Positions 29,471 to 40,048 are shown, numbered from the stretch's first letter. The stretch is 64,000 nucleotides of DNA from Mesorhizobium sp. ORS 3359 (GCA_000824845.1 CCNC01000138.1:85703-149702), one strand, 5' to 3'. The notes: generated by a model from the letters alone, not told the origin. A program made the numbers and translations.

Positions 29471-30139
29471 TCAAGCCGCGAGGCCGAGCGCACTTTCGAA
29501 CAGCGCCCGCCCGTCATTGCCGCCATGCGCCGCCTCGATCAGGTTTTCGGGATGCGGCATCAGGCCAAGCACGTTGCCCTTGTCGTTGACGATGCCGGCA
29601 ATGTCGTTGATCGAGCCGTTGGGATTGGTGCCTTCGGCGTAGCGGAACACCACCTGGCCTTCGCCTTCTAGCCGGGCGAGCGTCGCGGCGTCGGCGAAGT
29701 AATTGCCGTCATGATGCGCCACGGGTGAGCGGATGATCTGTCCGGGCTTGTAGTGCCGGGTGAACATGGTGTTGGCGTTGGCGATCTCGAGCTTCACCTG
29801 GCGGCAGACGAATTTCAGCGAGGCGTTGCGCATCAAGGCGCCGGGCAGCAGTCCCGCCTCGACCAGGATCTGGAAGCCGTTGCAGACGCCGATGACGGGC
29901 ACGCCCTTGGCGGCCTTTTCGGCCACCGCCCGCATCACCGGCATGCGCGCCGCGATCGCGCCGCAGCGCAGATAGTCGCCGAAGGAGAAGCCTCCGGGGA
30001 TGGCGATCAGGTCGACATCGGGTATTTCGGTGTCGGTCTGCCAGACCGTCGCCGGCGCCTGGCCGGAAATCTTGGTCAGCGCCGCGATCATGTCGCGGTC
30101 GCGGTTGAGGCCAGGCAGGAGGACGACGGCTGATTTCAT
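29471..30139 (-). CDS. purQ: Phosphoribosylformylglycinamidine synthase I (glutaminase)
   Basis: A 222-residue class I glutamine amidotransferase supplying ammonia to PurL. The nucleophile Cys is in [18 protein letters not shown] (about residue 86). [20 protein letters not shown] and the C-terminal LGLMPHPEN with the catalytic His-Glu region are present. The start [17 protein letters not shown] at 30139 follows the purS stop by one base. Confidence 0.96.
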   Translation of the reverse strand: MKSAVVLLPGLNRDRDMIAALTKISGQAPATVWQTDTEIPDVDLIAIPGGFSFGDYLRCGAIAARMPVMRAVAEKAAKGVPVIGVCNGFQILVEAGLLPGALMRNASLKFVCRQVKLEIANANTMFTRHYKPGQIIRSPVAHHDGNYFADAATLARLEGEGQVVFRYAEGTNPNGSINDIAGIVNDKGNVLGLMPHPENLIEAAHGGNDGRALFESALGLAA

Positions 30140-30140
30140 G

Positions 30141-30380
30141 TCAGGCGACCTCCACCGCGTAGTTCTCAATCACCGTGTTTGCCAGAAGCTTGTCGCACAT
30201 GGCCTTGAGATCGGCTTCGGCCTTGGCCTTGTCGGTTCCGGTGAGCTCGATGTCGAACACCTTGCCCTGGCGAACCTGGCCGACGCCGTCGAAGCCCAAT
30301 CCGGAGAGGGCATGCTCGATCGCCTTGCCCTGCGGGTCGAGGACGCCGTTCTTGAGGGTTACGGTGATGCGGGCTTTCAT
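30141..30380 (-). CDS. purS: PurS, FGAM synthase subunit
   Basis: A 79-residue PurS that bridges PurL and PurQ. The fold is evident from [40 protein letters not shown] and the C-terminal [17 protein letters not shown]. Order is purC, then purS, then purQ on the minus strand. Confidence 0.95.
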   Translation of the reverse strand: MKARITVTLKNGVLDPQGKAIEHALSGLGFDGVGQVRQGKVFDIELTGTDKAKAEADLKAMCDKLLANTVIENYAVEVA

Positions 30381-30442
30381 CGATACTCCTAAGTGATGGA
30401 TCAGGCGGTCGACCTGCCATCATCCGGCAGGCCCGTCGGTAT

Positions 30443-31237
30443 TCAGTGCTTCAGGCCCTTGGGTGCATCGGAAGAGGCGACGAGGACCGGACCTGTCGGG
30501 CGCGGCGGCTCGTTCTCGTTGATGATGCCGAGACGGCGGGCGACTTCCTGATACGCCTCGACCAGGCCGCCCATGTCACGGCGGAAGCGGTCCTTGTCGA
30601 GCTTGTCCTGGGTGGCGACGTCCCACAGCCGGCAGGAATCGGGCGAGATCTCGTCGGCGACGACGATGCGCATCATGTCGCCCTCGAACAGGCGACCGCA
30701 TTCGATCTTGAAATCGACGAGCTGGATGCCGACGCCGAGGAACAGACCGGAGAGGAAGTCGTTGACGCGGATGGCCAAGGCCATGATGTCGTCGATTTCC
30801 TGCGGGCTTGCCCAGCCGAAGGCGGTGATATGCTCTTCCGACACCATCGGGTCATCGAGCGCGTCGGCCTTGTAATAGAATTCGATGATCGAGCGCGGCA
30901 GCACCGTGCCTTCCTCGATGCCGAGGCGCTTGGACAGCGAGCCGGCGGCGACATTGCGCACGACGACCTCGAGCGGGATGATCTCCACTTCCTTGATCAA
31001 CTGCTCGCGCATGTTGAGCCGGCGGATGAAGTGGGTCGGGATGCCCATGCGGTTCAAGTGGTTGAAGATGTGCTCGGAAATGCGGTTGTTGAGCACGCCC
31101 TTGCCATCGACCACTTCATGTTTCTTCTTGTTGAAGGCGGTCGCGTCGTCCTTGAAGAACTGGATCAGCGTGCCGGGCTCAGGTCCTTCATAGAGGATCT
31201 TGGCCTTGCCTTCGTAGATGCGGCGGCGATTTTTCAT
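30443..31237 (-). CDS. purC: SAICAR synthetase
   Basis: A 264-residue phosphoribosylaminoimidazole-succinocarboxamide synthase. [20 protein letters not shown] near the N-terminus is the ATP-binding motif, followed by [15 protein letters not shown] and [31 protein letters not shown] and [12 protein letters not shown] are the PurC signatures. It leads purC-purS-purQ; the spacing to purS is 62 bp. Confidence 0.97.
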   Translation of the reverse strand: MKNRRRIYEGKAKILYEGPEPGTLIQFFKDDATAFNKKKHEVVDGKGVLNNRISEHIFNHLNRMGIPTHFIRRLNMREQLIKEVEIIPLEVVVRNVAAGSLSKRLGIEEGTVLPRSIIEFYYKADALDDPMVSEEHITAFGWASPQEIDDIMALAIRVNDFLSGLFLGVGIQLVDFKIECGRLFEGDMMRIVVADEISPDSCRLWDVATQDKLDKDRFRRDMGGLVEAYQEVARRLGIINENEPPRPTGPVLVASSDAPKGLKH

Positions 31238-31512
31238 CTGATTTTTTCTCTGGGTCTGCGGGCAGGCGGCAAATGACCGGTTCCTGTCCGTCTGCCTAAA
31301 TTAGTATGGCGACGGCGGCGTTCAATGCCGGTGTTATCGCAATCGCCTGGTTTGCTCAATCGCCAAATCCGGCGAATCAACCGCTTTCGGGACTGAAATG
31401 CCGCAGCGCAGCATGCGACGAAGTATATTGACCGGGTCGCGGCCTTTTGATTTGTGCTTGCCCATCACACATATTCACCGCGAACGCGAATCGGATTGAT
31501 CGGAGGGACGTC

Positions 31513-31833
31513 ATGAGCAGCATGAAAGACCGCGAAGAGGGCTTTGAGCGCAAATTCGCCTTCGACGAGGAACTTCGCTTCAAGGCCGCGGCCCGGCGCA
31601 ACAAGGCCCTTGGCCTGTGGGCCGCCGAGAAGCTGGGCAAATCCGGCGCCGATGCCGAAGCCTATGCCAAGGAAGTGGTGGTCTCGGATATTGAGGAGGC
31701 GGGCGACCACGACGTTTTCCGCAAGATTCGCAAGGATTTCGATGCGGCCGGCGTCAACCAGTCCGACCATCAGATCCGCCGCACTATGGACGAGTTGATG
31801 GCCCAGGCCATCGAGCAGATCAAGAATGCCTGA
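31513..31833 (+). CDS. F1Fo-ATPase inhibitor zeta subunit (DUF1476)
   Basis: A 106-residue all-helical protein. In Paracoccus and other alphaproteobacteria DUF1476 (zeta) binds the F1 sector and blocks ATP hydrolysis. MKDREEGFERKFAFDEELRF, RRNKALGLWAAEKLG and DVFRKIRKDFDAAGV, then DHQIRRTMDELMAQA match the family. The start MSSMKDREEG at 31513 has GGAGGGACGTC upstream. It is divergent from purC. A terminator follows. Confidence 0.9.
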   Translation: MSSMKDREEGFERKFAFDEELRFKAAARRNKALGLWAAEKLGKSGADAEAYAKEVVVSDIEEAGDHDVFRKIRKDFDAAGVNQSDHQIRRTMDELMAQAIEQIKNA

Positions 31834-31859
31834 GGCCGGATTCTAGCTGGACCAATCGA

Positions 31860-31885
31860 CCGCCCGGCCAAACCGGGCGGTTTTT
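31860..31885 (+). terminator. Rho-independent terminator after the zeta gene
   Basis: CCGCCCGG (31860-31867) pairs with CCGGGCGG (31873-31880), 5-base loop, followed by TTTTT. Confidence 0.88.
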
Positions 31886-31942
31886 CTTTGCCTTTGCCGT
31901 CATTTCCGGCTGAAACTGCGGGTTGTCATCAAGGAAGGTCCG

Positions 31943-32716
31943 ATGTCGCTCAAATCCCGCCTGGTCGCCGACGAAACGCTGTTCACCGCCTGGTCCGGGG
32001 TGCCGGACGCGCTGACGGTGGAAATCATTGCCAAGCAGGATTTCGACGCCGTCACCCTCGACATGCAGCATGGCGGCCACCACGAGGACAGTGTGCTGCG
32101 CGGCCTGGCGCCGGTGCTGGCCGCCAACAAGCCGGCGCTGGTGCGCATTCCGGTCGGGCGCTTCGACATGGCAAGCCGCGCGCTCGATTTCGGCGCCGAG
32201 GCAGTGATCGCGCCGATGGTGAACTCGGTGGCCGACGCACGGCAGTTCGCCGCCGCGATGAAATATCCGCCCATGGGTGAACGCTCCTGGGGGCCAACTT
32301 ACGCGTTCCCGCGCCACGGCAAGGGCGACCATGCCGAATGGCTGCGCGATTCGAACCAGCGCACCATGGCCTTCGCGATGGTCGAGACGCGGGCGGCATT
32401 CGAGGCGCTCGACGGCATCCTCGACACGCCCGGCATCGACGGCATCTTCGTCGGTCCGTCGGATTTCTCGATCGCCTGGTCGAACGGAACGACCGTCAAT
32501 TCGACGCTGGAAAGCATGATGGAGACGGTCGCTGCGATCGCCGAGCGGACCCGCAAGGCCGGCAAGCATGCGGCGATCTACGTCATCGAGCCGGCAATTG
32601 CCGGCCGCGTCGTGTCGATGGGCTATCGGCTGCTCGCCATGGGCTCGGACCACACGCTGATCTCGCTCGGCGCGAAGACCCTTTTGAAGAGCATGCGCGA
32701 TTCCATCGGCTCTTGA
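31943..32716 (+). CDS. HpcH/HpaI-family aldolase
   Basis: A 257-residue class II pyruvate aldolase of the 4-hydroxy-2-oxo-heptanedioate aldolase family. VTLDMQHGGHHEDS is the conserved catalytic His/Asp strand, ALDFGAEAVIAPMVNS and MVETRAAFEALDGI supply a metal-ligand Glu, and DGIFVGPSDFSIAW a metal/phosphate site. Homologues cleave 2-keto-3-deoxy sugar acids or related compounds; substrate is undetermined. It stands alone between the zeta terminator and a convergent hydrolase. Confidence 0.88.
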   Translation: MSLKSRLVADETLFTAWSGVPDALTVEIIAKQDFDAVTLDMQHGGHHEDSVLRGLAPVLAANKPALVRIPVGRFDMASRALDFGAEAVIAPMVNSVADARQFAAAMKYPPMGERSWGPTYAFPRHGKGDHAEWLRDSNQRTMAFAMVETRAAFEALDGILDTPGIDGIFVGPSDFSIAWSNGTTVNSTLESMMETVAAIAERTRKAGKHAAIYVIEPAIAGRVVSMGYRLLAMGSDHTLISLGAKTLLKSMRDSIGS

Positions 32717-32724
32717 GGTCGGCC

Positions 32725-33282
32725 TTAGGGCTGCTTCAGTTCCGTCAGGAATTTGGCGAAGGTCATCGAGCCCTCGGGCCACGGGCCGAAGCCGGCGTCG
32801 TGGTTGAGATGGCCGGCCTCGCCGGCGTCGATGAAGAGCGATCCCCAGGCGGCGGCAATGTCCTCGGCGACCTCGAAAGCGCAGAACGGATCGTTGCGGC
32901 TGGCAATCACGATCGACGGGAAGGGCAGGGGATCGCGCGAATAGGGGCCGAAGGTCATCAGGTGCCTCGGCCTGATTTCCGGATTGGACACATCCGGCGG
33001 CGCAACGAAAAAGGCGCCGGCGACGGGTTTCCTGAATTGCGGGATGGCCTGCACCGCGGCCGTCACGCCAAGCGAATGCGCAACGAGCACCACCGGCCGC
33101 TCAGCTTCGTTGACGGCGTTCGCCACGCTCGCCGTCCAATCCTCGCGCACGGGCTTGGTCCACTCCGCCTGCTCGACCCGGCGCGCTGTCGACAGTTTCG
33201 ACTGCCAGCGGGTCTGCCAGTGCTCGGGCCCGGAATTGGTGTAGCCCGGCACGATCAGGATATCTGCGTCTTTGACTTTCAT
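32725..33282 (-). CDS. RBBP9/YdeN-family alpha/beta hydrolase
   Basis: A 185-residue serine hydrolase. IVPGYTNSGPEHWQTRWQSK (about residues 9-28) is the RBBP9/YdeN oxyanion-loop signature. VVLVAHSLGVTAAVQAI holds the nucleophile Ser, SRNDPFCAFE the Asp, and AGEAGHLNHDAGFGPWPEG the His. The start MKVKDADILIV at 33282 was chosen over 33357. The substrate is unknown. Confidence 0.88.
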   Translation of the reverse strand: MKVKDADILIVPGYTNSGPEHWQTRWQSKLSTARRVEQAEWTKPVREDWTASVANAVNEAERPVVLVAHSLGVTAAVQAIPQFRKPVAGAFFVAPPDVSNPEIRPRHLMTFGPYSRDPLPFPSIVIASRNDPFCAFEVAEDIAAAWGSLFIDAGEAGHLNHDAGFGPWPEGSMTFAKFLTELKQP

Positions 33283-33351
33283 GACGCGGATGTAGCGAGC
33301 GGCCTTCTCGCCTGCAACCCTGTGGCCAATATCGACACGATTCGAAATTGT

Positions 33352-33375
33352 GAACAACTTGTTCGATTCTTGCTC
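33352..33375. promoter_or_regulatory. Palindrome and SOS-like motif between two divergent genes
   Basis: GAACAACTTGTTC (33352-33364) is a perfect palindrome around a central C. Overlapping it is GTTC-N7-GCTC (33361-33375), one base from the alphaproteobacterial LexA operator GTTC-N7-GTTC. It lies between the hydrolase and VOC genes. Confidence 0.35.
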
Positions 33376-33476
33376 TCTTGTGTGAACGATCGCAATCGAC
33401 GATTTGGAGGGGGAACAAGAGCTGGCGGCCTGGAACTCCCATTTGGGGAATAGGTGTCGCCCGAACGGAGAGTTTG

Positions 33477-34289
33477 ATGAGCGAGCTGCCTTTTGCCGCG
33501 ACCACCCCGGTCAGCGTTTCGCGTGTCGGGCTGAAGGCGCGGGACGCCGAGAGCCTTGCCGCCTATTATAGCTCGGTCGTCGGCCTGCAGGAATTGAGCC
33601 GCGCCGACGGCGCGATTACGCTTGGCGCCGCCAACCGGCCATTGCTGGTGCTTGAACAGGATGCTTCGGCGAAGCCCGACGATCCGCGCAGCGCCGGCCT
33701 TTTCCACACCGCTTTCCTGTTGCCGTCACGAGCGGACCTTGGCCGCTGGATTAGCCACGCTGCCGCCAATCGCATCGGCATAGAAGGCGCCTCGGACCAT
33801 TTGGTCAGCGAGGCGCTCTATCTGACCGATCCGGAAGGCAACGGCATCGAGATCTATGCCGACCGCCGTCCGGAGGACTGGAAATGGAACGGCGACAAGA
33901 TCGCCATGGCGACCGAGCGGCTCAACCTGCCGGCGGTGGTGGGCAGCGTGCCGGCGGGCGATGCCGGCTGGCAGGGCGCGCCGGAAAACACCATTGTCGG
34001 CCACGTGCATCTGCGCGTCGGCCGGCCCGAGGATGCGGAAGCCTGGTGGCATGACCAGTTCGCCTTCGACACCGTCGCCAAATATGGCAGCCAGGCGGTG
34101 TTCCTGTCGTCCGGCCATTACCACCATCATATCGGTGCCAACGCCTGGCAGAGCGCCGGTGCCGGCCGCCGCGATCCGTCCCGCTCGGGCCTCGCCTGGG
34201 TGGAGATGCGCTCGGACAATGCGAAGGATGAGATTTCGCGGGAGGACCCGTGGGGCACCGTGATCAAGACTGTGCCGGGCAAGGCTTGA
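33477..34289 (+). CDS. VOC-family protein, catechol-2,3-dioxygenase-like (CatE type)
   Basis: A 270-residue protein with two vicinal-oxygen-chelate modules. Module 1 (about residues 14-126) has RVGLKARDAESLAAYYSSVV, FHTAFLLPSR and LTDPEGNGIEIYADR; module 2 has IVGHVHLRVGRPEDAEAWWH and SGHYHHHIGANAW. The His and Glu residues fit Fe or Mn ligands of CatE-like dioxygenases. The start at 33477 (MSELPFAATTPVSVS) follows ACGGAGAGTTTG. The substrate is not known. Confidence 0.88.
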   Translation: MSELPFAATTPVSVSRVGLKARDAESLAAYYSSVVGLQELSRADGAITLGAANRPLLVLEQDASAKPDDPRSAGLFHTAFLLPSRADLGRWISHAAANRIGIEGASDHLVSEALYLTDPEGNGIEIYADRRPEDWKWNGDKIAMATERLNLPAVVGSVPAGDAGWQGAPENTIVGHVHLRVGRPEDAEAWWHDQFAFDTVAKYGSQAVFLSSGHYHHHIGANAWQSAGAGRRDPSRSGLAWVEMRSDNAKDEISREDPWGTVIKTVPGKA

Positions 34290-34303
34290 GCGACGGCTGC
34301 GTC

Positions 34304-34374
34304 AAGCTGGAGCACCCCCCATCCGTCTCGGCGCTAGCGCGCCGATCCACCTTCTCCCACAAGGGGAGAAGGAA
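34304..34374 (-). repeat. RIME-type element, copy A6 (left arm)
   Basis: AAGCTGGAGCACCCC, CATCCGTCTCGGCGC, GCCGATCCACCTTCTCCC and ACAAGGGGAGAAGG read as the minus-strand family member. The terminal AAGCTGGAGCACCCC is repeated as GGGGTGCTCCAGCTT at the end of A7, so the inversion exceeds the canonical element. Confidence 0.87.
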
Positions 34375-34439
34375 AGACCGCGCCGGCGCCGCTGCCAATC
34401 GCAAACGCTGGTGATTGACTAAGGCGTGAGCGCCGGATT

Positions 34440-34510
34440 CCCCTTCTCCCCTTGTGGGAGAAGGTGGCTTGTCGCAAAGCGACAAGACGGATGAGGGGTG
34501 CTCCAGCTTG
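34440..34510 (+). repeat. RIME-type element, copy A7 (right arm)
   Basis: CCCCTTCTCCCCTTGTGGGA, GAAGGTGG, CTTGTCGCAAAGCGACAAG hairpin and GACGGATGAGGGGTGCTCC. Inverted relative to A6, 65 bp away, between the convergent VOC gene and purB. Confidence 0.87.
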
Positions 34511-34535
34511 GCGCCAACGCGCGTCTTGCTCGACC

Positions 34536-35843
<1,308 letters not shown>

Positions 35844-36057
35844 CTGTTTTCAGTCCTGCCTGGGAGAAGCGTCGGCCGCGTCCTAACAGAGGTGGGCCGA
35901 ATGCTCAACGCCGCTGCCGCGCAAACCAGATGCTTGATGCTCCTGCCTATCACGCCATGGTGAACGAGACGCGCCGTGCGATGCATCCAATCCGGCGTTC
36001 ATTTGTTATTGTCGGCCCGTCTCGCATCCGAAGGGGCAAATCCAGCGGAGAACCAGC

Positions 36058-36315
36058 ATGAGCACCGACATCAGCAAGATACGCGGACATATGGAAGTGA
36101 TCGGCGCCGATGGCGTCCATATCGGCACCGTCGACAAGGTCGAGGGCGACCGGATCAAGCTGACCAAGGCCGACAGCGGCATGGGCTCGCACAAGGGCCA
36201 TCATCATTACATTTCGCTCGCCCTGGTCGCGGAGATCGACGCCCAGAAGGTCTGGCTTTCCGCGAATTCCGATGTCGCCGTCACCTTCGAGGAAGAAAAG
36301 TCCGATCCGACCTGA
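36058..36315 (+). CDS. DUF2171-family protein
   Basis: An 85-residue protein starting MSTDISKIRGHMEVIGADGV, then HIGTVDKVEGDRIKLTKADS and HHHYISLALVAEIDAQKVWL. This is the PRC-barrel-like beta fold of DUF2171. Often several copies occur per rhizobial genome, some stress-linked; no molecular role is defined. GGAGAACCAGC precedes the ATG. Its stop abuts the convergent P1-peptidase stop. Confidence 0.85.
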   Translation: MSTDISKIRGHMEVIGADGVHIGTVDKVEGDRIKLTKADSGMGSHKGHHHYISLALVAEIDAQKVWLSANSDVAVTFEEEKSDPT

Positions 36316-37341
36316 TTAGCTTCGGCGCGACGACCAGACGGGAAACAGATCGCCTTCGGCCGGCGTCGCGGCATGGACGCCGCGGCTAATCGCGCGCGCC
36401 ATGGTGGCGCCGGCCGCCGCGAACAGGTCTATCGCGGCATCGGCGCCGAGCTCGATGCCGCTCCTGCCGGTCGCCAGGGCGAACACCAGATCGCCGTCCG
36501 CCGGCGTATGGGTCGGCCAGATGGCGCGGGCAAAGCCGTCATGCGCCGAAATCGCCAGCCGCTTGGCGGCGGCCTTGGTCAGCACGGCGTCGGTGGCGAT
36601 GACGGCGATGGTGGTGCTGCCGGCTTCGCCATGTCCGCCGACACGCCTGTCGCGGTATTTCAGCAGGATCTTCCTGGCATCTTCGGGCATGGGCTCTGGA
36701 TAGCCCAGGCCGCCGAATTCGTCGCCGATCTCGAAGGGCGCCGCCCAGAAATGGCAGCTGCCGCCGACTGTCACCGAGCCGGTGGGATTGACGGCGGCCA
36801 GCGCGCCGATGGTGACGCCGCTGTCGAGCACGGTCGAAGCCGAGCCCAGTCCACCTTTCAACCCGGAGGTCAGCGCGCCGGTGCCGGCGCCGGCCGTGCC
36901 GACGGCGAAATCCGCGGTCGCCGCCTGCACGGCGTCATAGCCGAGCTCGCGATAGGGCGGATAACGGCCCCAATCCTTGTCGCCGCCGTTGCGCAGGTCG
37001 AACAGGATCGCGGCCGGCACGATCGGCACGCGGAAGCCGCCGACCTCGACGCCGATGTTCTTCTCGCGCAGCGCCGCCTGCACGCCGGAAGCGGCGTCGA
37101 GGCCGAAGGCGGAGCCGCCGGACAGCACGACGGCGTGGATGGTCGCGATCGAATTCTGCGGCTCGAGCAGGTCGGTCTCGCGCGTTCCCGGCGCGCCGCC
37201 CAGCACCTGGATACCGGCAACCGCGGGCTCATCGCAAAGCACCACCGTGACGCCGGATTTAAGTCTGGCGTCGGCGGCATTGCCGACGCGAAGGCCGGCA
37301 ACGTCGGTGATCAGATTGCGCGGTCCGGTGCGGAACATCAC
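36316..37341 (-). CDS. P1-family peptidase (DmpA/beta-aminopeptidase-like)
   Basis: A 341-residue N-terminal-nucleophile peptidase of family P1/S58. ITDVAGLRVGNAADARLKSG near the start and VVLSGGSAFGLDAASGV are family hallmarks. The self-cleavage site and new N-terminal nucleophile would be in HGEAGSTTIAVIATDAVLT (about residues 238-256). Members cleave N-terminal D- or beta-amino acids from peptides. No signal peptide is seen, so it is probably cytosolic. The upstream substrate-binding protein gene overlaps it by 4 bp. Confidence 0.88.
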   Translation of the reverse strand: MMFRTGPRNLITDVAGLRVGNAADARLKSGVTVVLCDEPAVAGIQVLGGAPGTRETDLLEPQNSIATIHAVVLSGGSAFGLDAASGVQAALREKNIGVEVGGFRVPIVPAAILFDLRNGGDKDWGRYPPYRELGYDAVQAATADFAVGTAGAGTGALTSGLKGGLGSASTVLDSGVTIGALAAVNPTGSVTVGGSCHFWAAPFEIGDEFGGLGYPEPMPEDARKILLKYRDRRVGGHGEAGSTTIAVIATDAVLTKAAAKRLAISAHDGFARAIWPTHTPADGDLVFALATGRSGIELGADAAIDLFAAAGATMARAISRGVHAATPAEGDLFPVWSSRRS

Positions 37342-38408
37342 TTGCCCTCCAGCGGTACGAAATGCGTGCCGTCGAAGCGGAAGACGCGGAACGGGTTCTG
37401 GCTGAGGTCGCCCTTGTCGTCGAAACGGATGGTGCCGATCGCGGTCGCGAAATCATGGCCGGTCAGCGCTTGACCGAGCGGCTGGCTGGAGCTTTCCGCG
37501 CCAGCCAGCGCCATCTTGGCGATCTCGACCGCGGCATAGGCCGGCAGCGTGTAGCCGTCCGGCACGATGTTTTTTGCGCCAAAAGCCTGAACCACCTTGG
37601 GATCGGCGACCTCCGACCATTCCGGCGTGGCGATCATCAGCGTGCCGACGGCGTAAGGCACATCGCCAGGCGGCGTGCGCAGGTTTTCGCCCCCGGCAAA
37701 GGTGATGCCAGCGTCGAGTTGGGCGGCATCGCGGCCCATGATCGCGATGTCGTCGCCGTCGCCGCCGGCGAACACCTTTGTCGCGCCTGCCTTCTTCAGC
37801 CGGCCGACCAGCCCGATCTGGTTGTCGAGCTGCGGCCTGAAAGTGTCGGTGAATACCGGCTTCAAGGCTGCCTGTTCGACCGCGGCGCGAAAAGTCTCGG
37901 CCATCTCGCGGCCATAGATGGTGCCGTCATCGATTATGGCGAAGAGGTCGTCGCGCCACAGCCGGGTGAGCTCGGCAGCGACCGCGTTGCGCTCATCGTC
38001 GCCGCGCGGGCCGAGCCGGTAGACCGGCCAGCCGGTCTTGGCGCGCCGGTCGGTCAGGCTTTCGGTGCGCACGCCGACCGTAATGACCGGAATGTTGGCG
38101 TCCTTCAGGATCGGCAGTGCCGCCTCGATCGCCTCGGTGCAGAGAAAGCCCACCACGACATCGACTTTGGCGTCGACGAATTCCTTTGCCGCCGCGGCGC
38201 CGCCATCGGCGGTGCAGGCATCGTCTGCGGTCTTGATCGCAAGGCCGTTCGTCTCTGCCGCTAAGGCTGCGCCGCTCTCAACCTGCTTGCCCAGGATCGC
38301 CGACGGACCGGAAAGCGGCGCCGCAACGCCGACCAGCGTCTCGGCGTCGGCGCTCGCTGCCAGCGATAGCCAGAGCAGCACGGCTGATGTCGTCGTGAGA
38401 AGACGCAT
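37338..38408 (-). CDS. Branched-chain-amino-acid-type ABC substrate-binding protein
   Basis: A 356-residue periplasmic binding protein (Leu/Ile/Val type, peripla_BP_6). The signal peptide is MRLLTTTSAVLLWLSLAASA with cleavage near ADA-E. The mature protein begins ETLVGVAAPLSGPSAILGKQ. It contains TADDACTADGGAAAAKEFVD and VVGFLCTEAIEAALPIL. I choose ATG 38408 for the signal peptide; an ATG seven codons upstream (38429) is in frame. No permease or ATPase genes are beside it. It overlaps a P1 peptidase by 4 bp. Confidence 0.82.
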   Translation of the reverse strand: MRLLTTTSAVLLWLSLAASADAETLVGVAAPLSGPSAILGKQVESGAALAAETNGLAIKTADDACTADGGAAAAKEFVDAKVDVVVGFLCTEAIEAALPILKDANIPVITVGVRTESLTDRRAKTGWPVYRLGPRGDDERNAVAAELTRLWRDDLFAIIDDGTIYGREMAETFRAAVEQAALKPVFTDTFRPQLDNQIGLVGRLKKAGATKVFAGGDGDDIAIMGRDAAQLDAGITFAGGENLRTPPGDVPYAVGTLMIATPEWSEVADPKVVQAFGAKNIVPDGYTLPAYAAVEIAKMALAGAESSSQPLGQALTGHDFATAIGTIRFDDKGDLSQNPFRVFRFDGTHFVPLEGK

Positions 38409-38600
38409 TCGGGCTAAGAGATCCTCCATGCCGGGAATACAGTCCCGACACTATTCCAGGAAATGCCTAAAGGCTGGCTAAGCGGTGCGCAACACGCGAA
38501 TTTGCGGATTGCGGTCAAGCACTTCGCCCATGATAGATAACTTGTGGCGTGCAATATGCCGCCATATATAACGAGCTTGTTCCGACAGGTGGATTATCGC

Positions 38601-39095
38601 GTGCTGAAGATCAATGATATCGGGCCGCAGCACTATCGCGATGCGATGGCGCATTTTGCCGGCCATGTGCACGTGGTGACCACAGACGGGCCTGGCGGCA
38701 AACGCGGCGCGACGGTGATCGCCGCCTGTTCGGTTTCGGACACGCCGCCGACGGTCCTGGTCTGCCTCAACCGCGAGAACGCCAAGAACGAGGCCTTCAT
38801 CAAGAACGGCAGGTTCGCGCTCAACACGCTTGCCTCGGATCAGGAAGCCGTCTCGGTAGGCTTTTCCGGTGTCACCGGGTTGCCGGCGGACGAACGCTTT
38901 GCGCTTGCCGAGTGGGATGTGATCTCGACCGGCGCGCCGACGCTGAAAGGGGCCCTTGCCGTGTTCGACTGCGAGATCATCGACGCCAAGGACCTTGCCA
39001 CCCACCGTGTGCTTTTTGGCAAGGTGACAGGCCTGCGCATCGGCGATAATTTGCGGCCGCTGATCTACTATAACCGCGACTATCACGTTCTTTGA
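38601..39095 (+). CDS. Flavin reductase-like protein (FMN-binding split barrel)
   Basis: A 164-residue flavin reductase-family protein with the FMN-binding split-barrel fold. HYRDAMAHFAGHVHVVTTDG, ATVIAACSVSDTPPTVLVCL and FALNTLASDQEAVSVGFSGV are typical of NAD(P)H:FMN reductases paired with monooxygenases (RutF/HpaC-like). The GTG at 38601 has AGGTGG seven bases upstream; in-frame alternatives are ATG 38556 and GTG 38544. No partner monooxygenase is adjacent; the next gene is a MoxR ATPase. Confidence 0.8.
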   Translation: MLKINDIGPQHYRDAMAHFAGHVHVVTTDGPGGKRGATVIAACSVSDTPPTVLVCLNRENAKNEAFIKNGRFALNTLASDQEAVSVGFSGVTGLPADERFALAEWDVISTGAPTLKGALAVFDCEIIDAKDLATHRVLFGKVTGLRIGDNLRPLIYYNRDYHVL

Positions 39096-39124
39096 AGCGT
39101 GCAAGCGGGACCCACGGAGACAAG

Positions 39125-40048
39125 ATGACCGCGCCGCGCCCCGCGCCGAAATCGATCGACGAAACGCTCGATCTTTTGACCGCTGCGGACTATGTCGCGG
39201 ACCGCCCGCTGGCGACCGTGCTGTTTCTTTCGCTGCGCATGAAGCGGCCCTTGTTCCTCGAAGGCGAGGCGGGCGTCGGCAAGACCGAGATCGCCAAGGT
39301 GCTGGCCGAGGCGCTCGGCCGCCGGCTGATCCGGCTGCAATGCTATGAGGGGCTCGACGTCTCCTCGGCCGTCTATGAGTGGAATTATGCCGCGCAGATG
39401 ATTGAGATCCGCATGGAGGAGGCGGCCGGCAAGGTCGTGCGCTCCGACATGGAGCGTAACGTATTTTCCGAAAAATACCTGATCCGTCGCCCGGTGCTCG
39501 ATGCGCTGACCGGCAAGGCCGGCGCGGCCCCGGTGTTCCTGATCGATGAGCTCGACCGCACCGACGAAGCCTTCGAGGCGTTCCTTCTCGAGATCCTGTC
39601 GGACTTCCAGGTTACGGTTCCCGAGCTTGGCACGATCAAGGCGGAGGAGCCGCCGATCGTCATCATCACCACCAACCGCACGCGCGAAATCCACGACGCG
39701 CTGAAGCGGCGCTGCCTTTATCACTGGGTCGATTATCCGAACGCCGAGCGCGAGTTGGAGATCGTGCGCCGCAAGGTGCCGCAGGCGAACCGCCGGCTGT
39801 CGGCAGAGGTCGTGTCCTTTGTCCAGAAGCTGCGCCAGGTCGAGCTGTTCAAGGCGCCAGGCGTCGCCGAAACCATCGACTGGGCCGGCGCGCTCACCGA
39901 GCTTGACAAGGTGGCGCTCGACCCGGAGACCGTGTCCGACACGATCGGCGTGCTTTTGAAATACCAGGACGATATTGCCCGCATCGGTGAGGGCGAGGGC
40001 CGGCGCATCCTCAATGAGGTGAGGGCCGAGCTTTCGGCGGCGGAGTAG
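39125..40048 (+). CDS. MoxR-family AAA ATPase (CoxD-like)
   Basis: A 307-residue MoxR AAA+ ATPase. Walker A is GEAGVGKTE (residues 46-54), Walker B is VFLIDELDRTDEAFEAFLLE, and the sensor region is VIITTNRTREIHDALKRRC. LQCYEGLDVSSAVYEWNYAA is specific for the CoxD branch, an ATP-dependent chaperone for CO-dehydrogenase active-site assembly. The VWA gene starts 5 bp downstream. MoxR-VWA pairs act together on a client, here probably a molybdoenzyme judging by the rest of the cluster. Confidence 0.9.
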   Translation: MTAPRPAPKSIDETLDLLTAADYVADRPLATVLFLSLRMKRPLFLEGEAGVGKTEIAKVLAEALGRRLIRLQCYEGLDVSSAVYEWNYAAQMIEIRMEEAAGKVVRSDMERNVFSEKYLIRRPVLDALTGKAGAAPVFLIDELDRTDEAFEAFLLEILSDFQVTVPELGTIKAEEPPIVIITTNRTREIHDALKRRCLYHWVDYPNAERELEIVRRKVPQANRRLSAEVVSFVQKLRQVELFKAPGVAETIDWAGALTELDKVALDPETVSDTIGVLLKYQDDIARIGEGEGRRILNEVRAELSAAE

